A DNA stretch of 64,000 bases from Planctomycetota bacterium (GCA_016719295.1 JADKAF010000001.1:3720001-3784000); one strand, 5' to 3'; positions 7,438-16,970 are shown, counted from the stretch's first letter. Program-made: numbers and translations. The notes: generated from the sequence alone by a model not told the origin.

Positions 7438-9471
7438 CTACCAGATCTTCACCCGCTCCTCGGGAGCGAGATAGAGCTTCGAGCCGGCAGGGACGCCAAA
7501 GGTCTCGTACCAAGGACCGAAGTTCCGGACGATCCCATTGCAGCGGAACTCCGAGGGCGAGTGCGGATCGGACTTCAGGCGCTGCAGGAGGTTCTCCTCC
7601 TGGTAGTTGCGGCGCCAGATCTGCGCGTAGGAGAGGAAGAAGCGCTGCGCGCCGCTGAGGCCGTCGATCACCGGGGCCTCTTTGCCGTCGAGCGACATCT
7701 GCCACGCTCGGTAGGCGATGGAGAGGCCGCCGAGATCGCCGATGTTCTCGCCGATCGTGAGCGCGCCATTCACCTTGCGACCCGGCAGGGCCTCGAACTC
7801 GCCGTACTGCGCGATCAGCGCCTTCGTGCGCGTCTCGAAGCGCTGGCGATCTTCGTCGGTCCACCAGGAGCGCAGGTTGCCGTCGCCGTCGTAGCGCGAG
7901 CCTTGATCGTCGAAGCCGTGGCCGATCTCGTGGCCGATCACCGCGCCGATGCCGCCGTAGTTCACCGCGTCGTCGGCCTCGAGATCGAAGAACGGCGGCT
8001 GCAGGATCGCGGCCGGGAACACGATCTCGTTCCCCACCGGGCTGTAGTAGGCGTTCACGGTCTGGGGCGTCATGAACCACTCTTCGCGATCGATCGGCTG
8101 CCCGAGCTTCGCGGCCTGGCGCTCGAGCTGCCAAGCACGCGCGCGGCGCACGTTGCCGAAGAGGTCCTGCGCGTCCACGACGAGGGAGGAGTAGTCCTTC
8201 CAGCGCGACGGATAGCCGATCTTGGGCCGGAACTTCGCGAGCTTCTCCAGCGCTTTGCGCTTCGTCTCCTCGCTCATCCAGTCGAGCTCGGCGATGCTCG
8301 CGCCGTAGGCCTTGATGAGGTTCTGGACCAGCGTCTCCATGCGCGCCTTCGCCACCGGAGGGAAGTGCCGCTCGACGTAGAGCTTGCCGAGCACCTCGCC
8401 GAGGGCGGCTTGCGTCGCCGCGACGCCGCGCTTCCAGCGCGGGTCCATCTGCGAGACGCCGTTCAGCGTGGTCTCGCGGAAGGCGAAGCTCTCGGCCGCG
8501 AAGTCCGCTGAGAGGAGAGGTGCTGCATCCGAGAGCAGGTTCCAACGCAGATAGGCCTTCAGCGTGGCGAGCGGCGTCTGCTGCAAGAGCTTCGCCCAGT
8601 CGCCGAAGAAGCTCGGCTGCGAGACGACATAGCCCGGGGCCTTGTCGTAGCCGAGCGCGCCGAGGAACGGCGTCCAGTCGAACGCGGGCGTCAGCGCCTG
8701 CAGCGCCGCGCGGTCGTGGAAGTTGTAGGTCTTCACCGCATCGCGCGACTCGACGCGCGTCCACGACTTCTGCGCGAGCTGCGTCTCGAGATCGAGGATC
8801 GCCTCGGCTTGCTCACCGGCGTCGCTGGCGCCGAGGAGCTGCAGCATGCGCGCGATGTGCTCCTGGTAGGTGCCGCGCACCGAAGCGAGCTTCTCGTCGT
8901 CCGAGAGGTAGTAGTCGCGGTCGGGCAGACCGAGCCCGCCTTGCGCCAACATCACCACGTAGCGCGAAGAGTCCTTCGCGTCGGGGCCGACGCGGTGGCG
9001 GAAGATGCTGACGCCGCTCTTCGCCAGGCGCGCGAGCAGCGCGGGCAGATCCTCGAGGCGCGCGAGCGCATCGATCGCGGCGAGCTCCGCGGCGAGCGGC
9101 TTCGCGCGCAGCTCCTCGAGCCGCGCCTCGTCGAGGTACGCGCGATAGAAGTCGCCGATCTGCTGCGCTTCGCTGCCCTTCGCGGCGTTCGATGCCAGGC
9201 GCTCTTCCAGGATCTTCTTCAGGTGCTCCTCGACCCCATCGGTGAGATCGCTGAAGGAGCCGATGCTCGACTCGTCCGCGGGCACCGGGGTTTCCGCGAG
9301 CCACTTGCCATTGGCGTAGCGGTAGAAGTCGTCACCGGGCTTCACGGCGGGATCGAAGTAGGCCTTCTGGATCCCGGGAACGCGTGAGGGATCCTGGATC
9401 ACGGCCAGCGCGAGCGAGCTCGCGCCGAGGAAGAGTAGGCCGAAGCGAAGGCAGGGCGAAACGGAGGGCAT
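7438..9471 (-). CDS. M13 (neprilysin/PepO) zinc metallopeptidase
   Basis: A 677-residue exported endopeptidase of family M13. A signal peptide (about 1-25) is followed by the entry motif GDDFYRYANGKWL (47-59). The zinc site is HEIGH at 514-518 with the third ligand Glu575 in ENIGDLGG. NAYYSP and VNYGGIG fit the family's substrate-binding region, and the C-terminal FRCNG and CxxW-like end are altered (the protein ends EERVKIW). Length and order match complete M13 enzymes. It would cleave peptides at the amino side of hydrophobic residues outside the cytoplasm. It is divergent from the SDR gene at 9593. Confidence 0.95.
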   Translation of the reverse strand: MPSVSPCLRFGLLFLGASSLALAVIQDPSRVPGIQKAYFDPAVKPGDDFYRYANGKWLAETPVPADESSIGSFSDLTDGVEEHLKKILEERLASNAAKGSEAQQIGDFYRAYLDEARLEELRAKPLAAELAAIDALARLEDLPALLARLAKSGVSIFRHRVGPDAKDSSRYVVMLAQGGLGLPDRDYYLSDDEKLASVRGTYQEHIARMLQLLGASDAGEQAEAILDLETQLAQKSWTRVESRDAVKTYNFHDRAALQALTPAFDWTPFLGALGYDKAPGYVVSQPSFFGDWAKLLQQTPLATLKAYLRWNLLSDAAPLLSADFAAESFAFRETTLNGVSQMDPRWKRGVAATQAALGEVLGKLYVERHFPPVAKARMETLVQNLIKAYGASIAELDWMSEETKRKALEKLAKFRPKIGYPSRWKDYSSLVVDAQDLFGNVRRARAWQLERQAAKLGQPIDREEWFMTPQTVNAYYSPVGNEIVFPAAILQPPFFDLEADDAVNYGGIGAVIGHEIGHGFDDQGSRYDGDGNLRSWWTDEDRQRFETRTKALIAQYGEFEALPGRKVNGALTIGENIGDLGGLSIAYRAWQMSLDGKEAPVIDGLSGAQRFFLSYAQIWRRNYQEENLLQRLKSDPHSPSEFRCNGIVRNFGPWYETFGVPAGSKLYLAPEERVKIW

Positions 9472-9540
9472 CTCGAGCAGCTCGCGGAGGGTTCGGGGAA
9501 ACGTCGCGCGGATCAGAGCCCCCGGCGACGGGGCACGTCA

Positions 9541-9554
9541 AGCACGGCCGTGCT
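9541..9554. promoter_or_regulatory. 14-bp perfect palindrome in a divergent promoter region
   Basis: AGCACGGCCGTGCT is a perfect palindrome in the 121-bp gap between the divergently transcribed M13 peptidase and SDR genes. It is a plausible dimeric-regulator operator, but perfect 14-mers of CG-rich composition can also arise by chance. Confidence 0.3.
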
Positions 9555-9592
9555 CTGCATCCCCCGCCCGCGCGACGAGCGAAGGCCCGCCC

Positions 9593-10339
9593 ATGGAACC
9601 TACGGAGCAGCCGTTCTTTCTGATCCTCGGTGGCGGTGGCGGTATCGGCTCGGCGCTCGCGCGTGAGCTGCACGCTCGCGGAGCGGCGCTCTGCCTCGCG
9701 GGCCGCGATCGCCAGCGCCTGGAGAGCGCAGGTTCTCCGCTCGGAGCCGAGCTCGCCGTCTTGGACGCCCGCCACTTCGATGAGGTGCAGGACCTCGTCC
9801 GCGAGCTCCTGGAGCGCCGCGGTCGCGTCGATGGCATCGCGTGCTGCGTGGGCTCGATCCCGCTGAAGCCCGCCCACGCGACGAGCGAGCAAGAGCTGCG
9901 CGAAGCGCTCGAGCAGAACCTCTTCAGCGCGTTCGCCGCGGTGCGCGCCGCGGGTGCGCTGCTGCGCGAGCGCCCCGCCTCGGTCGCCCTCGTGAGCAGC
10001 GTCGCCGCGAGCGTCGGTCTCGCGAATCACGAGGCCATCGCCGCGGCGAAGGCCGGCGTCGAAGCCCTGGCGCGCTCCGCCGCCGCCACCTACGTCGGAC
10101 GCAGCCTGCGGGTGAACGCCGTAGCGCCGGGCCTCGTGCGCACGCCGCTCGCCCAGCGTCTGCTCGCGAACCCGGCTTTGGAGAAGGCCTCCGCCGCACT
10201 CCATCCGCTCGGTCGCGTCGGCGAGCCCGAGGAGATCGCGCGCGTGCTCGCGTGGCTGCTCTCGGCGGAGAGCTCGTGGGTCACCGGACAGGTGATCCAC
10301 GTCGACGGCGGGCTCTCGACCTTGCGCTCGCGCGCGTGA
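9593..10339 (+). CDS. Short-chain dehydrogenase/reductase lacking the catalytic Tyr
   Basis: A 248-residue classical-SDR Rossmann protein. The nucleotide loop is LGGGGGIG (12-19), departing from the usual TGxxxGIG. The helix-4 Asn and the catalytic Ser (VSSV, 135-136) are present, and the C-terminal VTGQVIHVDGG motif is normal. At the active site, where YxxxK is expected, the sequence reads NHEAIAAAKAG. Lys153 is kept, but position 149 is Ile instead of Tyr. Either the enzyme uses another acid (His146 or Glu147 are nearby) or it is not a dehydrogenase. It stands alone on the plus strand and ends 36 bp before the convergent pseudokinase gene. Confidence 0.85.
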   Translation: MEPTEQPFFLILGGGGGIGSALARELHARGAALCLAGRDRQRLESAGSPLGAELAVLDARHFDEVQDLVRELLERRGRVDGIACCVGSIPLKPAHATSEQELREALEQNLFSAFAAVRAAGALLRERPASVALVSSVAASVGLANHEAIAAAKAGVEALARSAAATYVGRSLRVNAVAPGLVRTPLAQRLLANPALEKASAALHPLGRVGEPEEIARVLAWLLSAESSWVTGQVIHVDGGLSTLRSRA

Positions 10340-10350
10340 AGCGCGCTCAC

Positions 10351-10388
10351 GGCACAGTGAAGGTGCCTGGTGCCTTTACCGTGCCGTG
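10351..10388. repeat. REP-like imperfect palindrome, copy 1
   Basis: A 38-bp element with GGCAC at one end and GTGCC near the other, centred on GGTGCCTGGTGCC. The two arms pair with several G-U pairs in RNA form. It sits between convergent genes and contains the TAA stop (10376-10378) of the pseudokinase gene. A second, diverged copy is at 28120-28157, with about 25 of 38 positions shared by eye. It may act as a transcript end or belong to a REP family. Confidence 0.5.
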
Positions 10389-13300
10389 CGGACGCGGAGC
10401 ATCACGCGGAAGCCGAACTGAGGCTGTGCGCCATCGAGTGCGGGCTGCTCGCGATGGAAGGTGGTCGCGAGGCGCAGCGGATCGAGATAGGAGCCGCCGC
10501 GCAGCACGGGCCGCTCTTCGCGCCCATCGATCGTGCGGCCGCGGCACCATTCCTTTGCATTGCCCGCGAGGTCGAGCGCGCCGCAGTGAAGCGAGCGCCC
10601 CAGCGGCAGCGATCCGGCGGGCGCGAACGAGGTCGTCGCGAGATGCGCGCGCTGCGGCTCCAGCTCATTGCCCCACGGGAAGAGCCGCGGCTCCGGCCCG
10701 CGCGCCGCATACTCCCAGCGCACCTCATCCGGGAGCTCGAGCAAGCCGTCCTCCTCGAGCTTCGCATTCGCGCGCTCGAGGAAGAGCTGCACGTCCGCGA
10801 AGGAGAGGTTGCCGGCGGGGCGATCGGTCGCCGGCTCATAGCGCGCGCGCGTTCCGGGTCCGCCCATCACGCGCTCCCAATCGCGCTCGCGCACCTCGAG
10901 CACGCCGAGATAGAACGGCTCGTCCAGCTTCACCTTGCGCGGGAGGTCGCCGCGCGCGACCTCGACCGCGGACGAAGCGTTGGGATACGCCCCCATCAGG
11001 AACTCGCCCTTCGCGGGCGGCTTCACCAAGCAGAGCTCCAGATCGAGCGCCTGCAGCGTGAGGTTCACGGGCAGGTTCGTCTCCGCGTCGCGCTCGATCT
11101 CGGCAGACAGCTCGCCGCAGTGCTTCAGGAACGCGAGATCGAAGGGCTTCGACCCAGCGAGCTCCGGTACCTCGATCTCACGCAGCTTGACGTCGCCCAA
11201 GCTGCGCGGGGCGGGCTCGACGATGGGTCTCTCGGCCGCGGGGATCGCGCGCTCGCCGACCGGCGCCGGCTTCTCGAGGACGACTTCGGGCGCCGGCTTC
11301 GGCGTGAGCTCGCTCGGTGCCTCGCTCGGCGCGGGCCGGACGAGCTCCGCGCTCGACTCCGCGGCGGCGCGGGCGGGAGCGTTCTCCGTGCGCGAAGCCG
11401 GTCCTTCGAGCTCGAGGCTCGGTGCCTCGGACGCGCCCTCGCGCGGGAGCGGGAGGTCGATCACCGGCGTCGCGATGCGCACTCCTTCGCGCGCGGGTCC
11501 CGGGACGGCCGGGCGATCCTCCGCTCTCGCGGCGCGATCACCCGCCGTCGCGGGGCTCGAGGGCGCAAGGGAACCGGGCGCCGACGGCGCGACGGTCTCC
11601 GCGCTGGACTGCGCCACGCTGGGGAACGCGCTCGTCGGCAGCTCGGCCGCAGGGGTCTGCGGAGTGGCGCTCGGCGCCGTGCGTGCGGCGACCGGGACTT
11701 CGAGCTCGAGCTGCGGGGCTTGCTTCGAAGCCGCGGGATCGGGCGCCGACGGCAAGGCGACCACCAACACGGAACGCTTCTCGCGCCTGAGATTGCCGAG
11801 GCGATCCTCGGCGAGGATCTGGAGCTCGTAGGTCCCCGACACCAGCATCTCGGGCGTTAGCTCTGCCTGGAACTTGCCGCCTTCGAGCGCCGCGGGCTGG
11901 GCGAGCTCGGCACCCTGCGGGCTCCTCCAGCGCAGGCCGACGCTCTTCGTGCCGCCGAGATCCTCGGCGCGCCCACGCACCGCGATCTTGGCGCCGCTCG
12001 CGAGCTCGAGGCGCGCGCCCTCCGCGGGGGCTTCGAGCACGATCACCGGCGGTTGCGTATCGACCTCGACGGTGAACGCATAGCTATGGTCGGGCCAGCC
12101 TTCGCCGCGGCGCACGAGCTGCAAGCCGAAGCTCCCGTCCGTCGGCAAGCTGAGCTGCCCGAACTGCCGCGTGCCGCGATCGAGGATCGTCGCCGCGATC
12201 TTCTCTCCCCCCGTCGCGCTCACGGCCGCGAGCTCGACGCCGGGGAGAAACTCGCTCTTCGACCAAGAGAGCTCGAGCCTCCGGCTGCCGATCGCCTGCT
12301 TGCTGCCGGCCGCCGCCGGGATCGGAGCCGCTCCCAGCGAATGCGGCTCGAGCCGCACGGAGAGACGCTGCATCTCGCGAGCGAGCAGGGCCGCTTGCAC
12401 CGGCTTCGCCACTTCCTCGGCGCGGAACGCGACGAACTGGCGCTTGTCCGGAGCCCCGGTCCAGCGCGCGAGATCGCGGCGGATCGCTTCGATCTGGCGG
12501 TAGCTGTCCATCGGATCAGCGCCCGAGCCGAACTCGATCTCGGCGCGTCTCAAGCGCGCGAGCAGCTGATCGAACGCGGCGAGCGCGGCCTTCTCGCGCT
12601 CGGCTTCGGAGGGGCGCAGCGCATTCCAGAGCGGAATGGCGGCCAAGCCGGCCCCGAGGACCAGCAGCATCGCCGCGATCGCCGCGCGGCGACGCCGCGG
12701 CGCCGTGGGCAAGCTCCACCAGGGCGCGCGAGAGCCGCGCCGCAGCTCGACGCCTCCGCGGGAATCGGGGCGCGGCGCGGTCGGCGGAGGCGGAGAGGCG
12801 GGCCGCTGGCTCTCGCGGACGATGGGAGCGGGCGGTCGCGGCGCGGCGCGCGGGGGGGTACGCGGCGCGGCGTGCGAGCGCGAGTGGTCGGGCGAGAGCA
12901 GCTCGGGGAGATCGCTCTCGCCGAAGCTCGACTCCAGGCTCGGTCGCGCGGGCCGCGCGCGCGGCGGCTCGCGGCGCGCCTCCTCGCGCGCGCGCTCGCG
13001 CGGCGTGCGCTCCGAGCGCTCGAAGCGCTCGGCACTGGCGGGACGCTCGGCTCGGGCCGGAGCCGTCGGAGGTACCGGAGGCGCGTCCCTCAGCTCGGCC
13101 AGCAGATCGGGGTCCGGCGGCTCGGGAAGCACCGCGAGCGGATCGGCGAGCGAGCTCTCGACGCCGATCTTGGCCTCGAGCTCTCGCACCAGCGCGGCAG
13201 CGTCCTTCGGTCGCGGCCCATCGCCGTCGCCGAGGCAGAGCTCGAGGAGCTCGATCACCCAGCCGGCGATCTCGGGATGCTCTCCGCGGAGCCGCGTCGC

Positions 13301-13939
13301 CTCGGCCATCGGGAGGCTCTTCCCCATGACGAGGAACGCGAGCAGCGCGCCGAGCGCGACGACGTCCGCCGAGAGCGGCTGCTTGTCGACTTCCTGCCCG
13401 GGATGCAGTGGCAGGCGTCGAGCGAAGCCGAGGTCGGCGACCTTCACCTTGCCGTCGGGCGTCACGCGCACGCCGTGGGGCCCGATCGAGCCGTGCGCGA
13501 TCCCCTCCGCGTGGGCTGCCGCGACGCCGCGCGCGGCGTGCAGCACGATCGTCACCGCTTCACCGCTGGGTCGCGGTCCGAGCTTCTCGACGCGCGTCCG
13601 CACCGTGTCGCCCGGTACGTACTCGAGCACGATGTAGGCGACGCCGTAGCGCACGCCGACGTCGATCACCCGGCGCAGGTTGGGGTGGACGATGCTGGAC
13701 GCGAGCTGCGCCGAGCGCCGCAGGCGCTCCAGGAGCTCCGCCCCTTCGACACCGCGCGGGGCCTCGTAGCACTCGACGGCGACGTCGAGGCCGAGGCGGG
13801 TGTGGCGCCCCCGATAGATCGCGCGCTTCTCGTCCTCGCCGATCTTCGAGCGAAGCACGACCGCGCCGAGGAGCTTGCGCCCGTTCTCCTCGGGAACGGC
13901 GCGCAGCATCGGTTCGGAGCGGAGGTCGGCGTTGGACAT
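10376..13939 (-). CDS. Membrane-anchored pseudokinase fused to a C-terminal FGE/sulfatase-modifying-factor fold
   Basis: An 1187-residue protein. Residues about 22-260 follow the Hanks-type kinase fold but lack the catalytic residues. The glycine loop is degenerate and the VAIK lysine is Glu56. The HRDIKPxN loop reads H149-G-S-I-G-P-H-G, so Asp, Lys and Asn are all missing; the DFG-equivalent DLG (169-171) remains. A Pro/Arg/Ala-rich linker (about 260-415) leads to one membrane helix (about 419-438), then an extracytoplasmic region with beta-sandwich-like stretches and a second Ala/Pro-rich linker. The last about 230 residues match the FGE-sulfatase fold (GEFLMGAYPN, VRWEYAARG, LFPWGNE, DLAGNAKEWC, RGGSY, FGFRVML). 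The region before the final FGFR lacks the catalytic Cys of true FGE, so a binding role is likely. It stands alone. Confidence 0.85.
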   Translation of the reverse strand: MSNADLRSEPMLRAVPEENGRKLLGAVVLRSKIGEDEKRAIYRGRHTRLGLDVAVECYEAPRGVEGAELLERLRRSAQLASSIVHPNLRRVIDVGVRYGVAYIVLEYVPGDTVRTRVEKLGPRPSGEAVTIVLHAARGVAAAHAEGIAHGSIGPHGVRVTPDGKVKVADLGFARRLPLHPGQEVDKQPLSADVVALGALLAFLVMGKSLPMAEATRLRGEHPEIAGWVIELLELCLGDGDGPRPKDAAALVRELEAKIGVESSLADPLAVLPEPPDPDLLAELRDAPPVPPTAPARAERPASAERFERSERTPRERAREEARREPPRARPARPSLESSFGESDLPELLSPDHSRSHAAPRTPPRAAPRPPAPIVRESQRPASPPPPTAPRPDSRGGVELRRGSRAPWWSLPTAPRRRRAAIAAMLLVLGAGLAAIPLWNALRPSEAEREKAALAAFDQLLARLRRAEIEFGSGADPMDSYRQIEAIRRDLARWTGAPDKRQFVAFRAEEVAKPVQAALLAREMQRLSVRLEPHSLGAAPIPAAAGSKQAIGSRRLELSWSKSEFLPGVELAAVSATGGEKIAATILDRGTRQFGQLSLPTDGSFGLQLVRRGEGWPDHSYAFTVEVDTQPPVIVLEAPAEGARLELASGAKIAVRGRAEDLGGTKSVGLRWRSPQGAELAQPAALEGGKFQAELTPEMLVSGTYELQILAEDRLGNLRREKRSVLVVALPSAPDPAASKQAPQLELEVPVAARTAPSATPQTPAAELPTSAFPSVAQSSAETVAPSAPGSLAPSSPATAGDRAARAEDRPAVPGPAREGVRIATPVIDLPLPREGASEAPSLELEGPASRTENAPARAAAESSAELVRPAPSEAPSELTPKPAPEVVLEKPAPVGERAIPAAERPIVEPAPRSLGDVKLREIEVPELAGSKPFDLAFLKHCGELSAEIERDAETNLPVNLTLQALDLELCLVKPPAKGEFLMGAYPNASSAVEVARGDLPRKVKLDEPFYLGVLEVRERDWERVMGGPGTRARYEPATDRPAGNLSFADVQLFLERANAKLEEDGLLELPDEVRWEYAARGPEPRLFPWGNELEPQRAHLATTSFAPAGSLPLGRSLHCGALDLAGNAKEWCRGRTIDGREERPVLRGGSYLDPLRLATTFHREQPALDGAQPQFGFRVMLRVRTAR

Positions 13940-14112
13940 GCGATCGGCTGGCGGTGGAGGCGACCCAGTATCGAGGCAGGCGCGCTCCAGCTCCAGACGG
14001 ACGCGGAGCGGCCCATTTCTCTATCGGCGGGAGCGGGCGAGCCACCCGCGCGGAGTGGGAATCCCTTTCCGGGGCAGGCCAGGGACCGCCGAGCCCGACA
14101 CCCGCGCCGCGC

Positions 14113-15144
14113 TCAGCCGCCCTGCTGCGCGGGGAACCACCCTCGGGTGCGGTTGGCGAAGGCGACCAGGGTCAGCATCACCGGCACCTCGATCAAGACG
14201 CCGACCACCGTGGCCAGGGCCGCGCCGGAAGCGAGGCCGAAGAGGCTGATCGCCACCGCCACGGCGAGCTCGAAGAAGTTCGAGGTGCCGATCAGCGCGG
14301 CGGGAGCGGCGATCTCGAAGGGCAGCTTCAGGCCGCGGGCGGCGAGGTAGGAGAGCGCGAAGATGCCGTAGCTCTGCAGCAGCAGCGGCACCGCGATCAG
14401 GGCGACGCGCGCGGGTTGATCGATCAGCGTCTCGGCCTGGAATCCGAAGAGCAGGACCACCGTGAGCAGGAGCCCGGCGATCGACGTGGGCTTCAGGCGC
14501 TGAGCCAGGCCCTCGATCTGCTCCGGGGTGCAGCGCCGCTGCGTGAGGATCCCCGCGAGCAGCGGGATCACGACGAAGATCACGACCGAGGAGAGCAGCG
14601 TGTCCCACGGGACGGCGATCGACGTCACGCCGAGCAGCACGCCGGCGATGGGCGCGAACGCGAACACCATCACGAGGTCGTTCACCGACACCTGCACCAG
14701 CGTATAGCCGGCGTCTCCCTCGGTGAGCTGGCTCCACACGAACACCATCGCCGTGCAAGGCGCGACGCCGAGCAGGATCATCCCGGCGATGTATTGCTGC
14801 GCGTCCTCGCTCGGGACCAGACCGGCGAACAGATGCTCGAAGAAGAGGATGCCGAGCGCCGCCATCGTGAACGGCTTCACCAGCCAGTTCACGACGAGGG
14901 TCAGGATCAGCCCCTTCGGCCTGCGCCCGACCTCGCGCAGGCAAGCCGGACGGACCTTCAGCATCATCGGGTAGATCATCAACCAGATCAGCACCGCGAC
15001 GACGAGGTTCACGCGCGCCCATTCGAGCGCGGCGATGGCCTGGAACGCCTGCGGCGCGGCGGTGCCGAGCAGCACTCCGGCGCCGATCGCCAGCGCGACC
15101 CACAGCGAGAGGAAACGCTCGAAGGCGCCGAGCCCGCGCTTCAT
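14113..15144 (-). CDS. acr3: ACR3-family arsenite efflux permease
   Basis: A 343-residue membrane transporter with ten hydrophobic segments, matching the usual ACR3 length. Family marks are YPMMLKVRP near residue 57, the functional Cys in GVAPCTAMVFVWS (about 125-137), and GTSNFFELAVAVAI toward the end. It exports arsenite (and probably antimonite) across the inner membrane. The ATG at 15144 overlaps the arsA stop (ATGA), making it the third gene of an arsD-arsA-acr3 operon. With ArsA it should form an ATP-driven pump. Confidence 0.95.
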   Translation of the reverse strand: MKRGLGAFERFLSLWVALAIGAGVLLGTAAPQAFQAIAALEWARVNLVVAVLIWLMIYPMMLKVRPACLREVGRRPKGLILTLVVNWLVKPFTMAALGILFFEHLFAGLVPSEDAQQYIAGMILLGVAPCTAMVFVWSQLTEGDAGYTLVQVSVNDLVMVFAFAPIAGVLLGVTSIAVPWDTLLSSVVIFVVIPLLAGILTQRRCTPEQIEGLAQRLKPTSIAGLLLTVVLLFGFQAETLIDQPARVALIAVPLLLQSYGIFALSYLAARGLKLPFEIAAPAALIGTSNFFELAVAVAISLFGLASGAALATVVGVLIEVPVMLTLVAFANRTRGWFPAQQGG

Positions 15145-16970
15145 CGGCGCGGCCTCGCGCTCGCTTCCGCAGCGGCGGAGCGCGCCTCGAAGAGCTCGAG
15201 CCGCTCGTCGCGCTGGTCCGCGCACCACGGCACGACGGCGAAGCGCGGCGCGAGCTCGCGGACCTCGGCGACGAAGCGCGCTTCGGCCGCGCGCCGACGC
15301 ACGAGCACCGGATCGGTGACGGAGAGCGGCAGGAGGCACTGGTTCAGCACCCAGGCGAACGGCTGGATGCCGGCGCGAGCGAGGTCGCGCTGGAGCGCCG
15401 CGGCTTCGTGGACGGGCGTCGCCTCGGGCAGCGCGACGAGCAGGATGCGCGAATAGCTCGCGTCGCGCAGGCGCGGCAGGAGGCGCCGCACCTCCTCGGG
15501 TGCCTGGCCGCTCGTGCGGAGCACCTCGCGGTGGTACGACTCGGCGGCATCGAGGAGCAGCAAGGTGTGCCCGGTCGGCGCCGTGTCGATGACGACGAAG
15601 CCGTGCTCGCCCTCTGCGACGATGCGGGCGAAGGCGCGGAACACCGCGATCTCCTCGGTGCACGGGCTGCGCAGATCCTCCTCGAGCAGCGCGCGGCCCT
15701 TCGCGTCGAGCGACGCACCGGCGGTACGAAGCACCTCCGCGGCGTAGGCGCGCGTTTCGGCGACCGGATCGATGCGGCTCACGCGCACGCCGGCGACGGG
15801 CTCGCCGAGCGCATCGACGACGTGCGCCGCGGGATCCGTGGTGGTGAGATGCACCGGATGGCCGCGCCGCGCGAGCGCGACGGCGAGGCTCGTCGCGACG
15901 GTGGTCTTGCCGACGCCGCCCTTCCCCATCGTGAACACGACGCCGCGACGTGCGCCCTCGAGCTCGGGGAGCAGCGCATCCAGGGTGGGGAGCGCTTCGC
16001 GGAGCACCGGCTCCGAGCTCACGCGCGGCGCGACAGGCGCCGTCGCGATCGACGCGGGTGCTTCGCGGAGGAGCGCGCGGAGCGCGTCCAGACCCACGAG
16101 ACCGAAGGGCAAGAGCGGCAGCTCGAGGCGCGGGAGGTCGGCGAGGCCCGCCGGGATCGCGCGCAGCGCGTCCTCGCCCCGGCGCTCGAGCGCGAGGGCA
16201 ATGGGATCGCTGCGATCCTGCGCGCGGAAGCGCCCGTTCAGCACGAGCTCGAGACGCGAGATGCCGAGGGCGGCGAGCTCGCCGCGCGTGCGCTCCGCTT
16301 CGCGCAGCGCGGCGCGCTCCTCGCGCGAGACGAGCACGAGGAGCGTGCGCCGCGGATCCGCGAGCGCCGCGCGCGCCGCGGCATAGAGCTCGCGCTGGGC
16401 CTGCAGACCCGCGAGCGGGCCGAGGCAAGAGGTCCCCCCCGCGTTCGCCTCGAGGAAGCCGGTCCACGCCGCCGGCAGCTCGAGCAAGCGCAGCGTGTGC
16501 CCCGTGGGCGCGGTGTCGAAGACGATGCGATCGAAGTCGCGCGTCGCCTCGCTCTGCGCGAGCAGCTTCGAGAACTCGTCGAAGGCGGCGATCTCGACGG
16601 TGCATGCACCGGAGAGCTGCTCCTCGATGCTGCGCACGGCGGCCTCGGGCAGCACGCCGCGATAGGGGCCAACGACGCGCTCGCGATACGCGCGTGCCGC
16701 GGCTTCGGGATCGATGTTCAGCGCCGAGAGGCCCGTAGCCGCGGCGATCGCGCAGGGCGCCGCGCCGAGCGGCGTCTCCAGTACCTCATCGAGGTTCGAC
16801 GCGGGATCGGTGCTAACGAGCAGCACGCGCTCGCCGCGGCCCGCGAGCGCGTGCGCGGTCGCGCACGCGACGCTGGTCTTGCCCACCCCGCCTTTGCCGG
16901 TGAAGAAGAGGATGCGCGGCGCGCGCGCGAGGAACGCATGCGCCGCGGGCGCCAGATCGTGCTCGCTCAC
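15141..16970 (-). CDS. arsA: ArsA arsenite-transport ATPase (two-domain)
   Basis: A 609-residue tandem ATPase. The first half has a deviant Walker A GKGGVGKTS near residues 25-33 and a DTAPTGHTLRLLELP signature. The second half repeats them as GKGGVGKTT near 346 and DTAPTGHTLLLL. Candidate metalloid ligands are the Cys in EEQLSGACTVEIA, in TSCLGPL and in LRSPCTEEIA, corresponding in position to the three ArsA cysteines. The GTG at 16970 overlaps the arsD stop (GTGA). The product energises the ACR3 permease encoded downstream. Longer upstream extension of the frame is shadow sequence inside arsD. Confidence 0.95.
   Translation of the reverse strand: MSEHDLAPAAHAFLARAPRILFFTGKGGVGKTSVACATAHALAGRGERVLLVSTDPASNLDEVLETPLGAAPCAIAAATGLSALNIDPEAAARAYRERVVGPYRGVLPEAAVRSIEEQLSGACTVEIAAFDEFSKLLAQSEATRDFDRIVFDTAPTGHTLRLLELPAAWTGFLEANAGGTSCLGPLAGLQAQRELYAAARAALADPRRTLLVLVSREERAALREAERTRGELAALGISRLELVLNGRFRAQDRSDPIALALERRGEDALRAIPAGLADLPRLELPLLPFGLVGLDALRALLREAPASIATAPVAPRVSSEPVLREALPTLDALLPELEGARRGVVFTMGKGGVGKTTVATSLAVALARRGHPVHLTTTDPAAHVVDALGEPVAGVRVSRIDPVAETRAYAAEVLRTAGASLDAKGRALLEEDLRSPCTEEIAVFRAFARIVAEGEHGFVVIDTAPTGHTLLLLDAAESYHREVLRTSGQAPEEVRRLLPRLRDASYSRILLVALPEATPVHEAAALQRDLARAGIQPFAWVLNQCLLPLSVTDPVLVRRRAAEARFVAEVRELAPRFAVVPWCADQRDERLELFEARSAAAEASARPRR

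Noticed and set aside
10376..13939. C-terminal FGE domain as the activator of the local sulfatase
   Set aside because: The catalytic Cys near the end of true FGE is missing and the gene is distant from the sulfatase.
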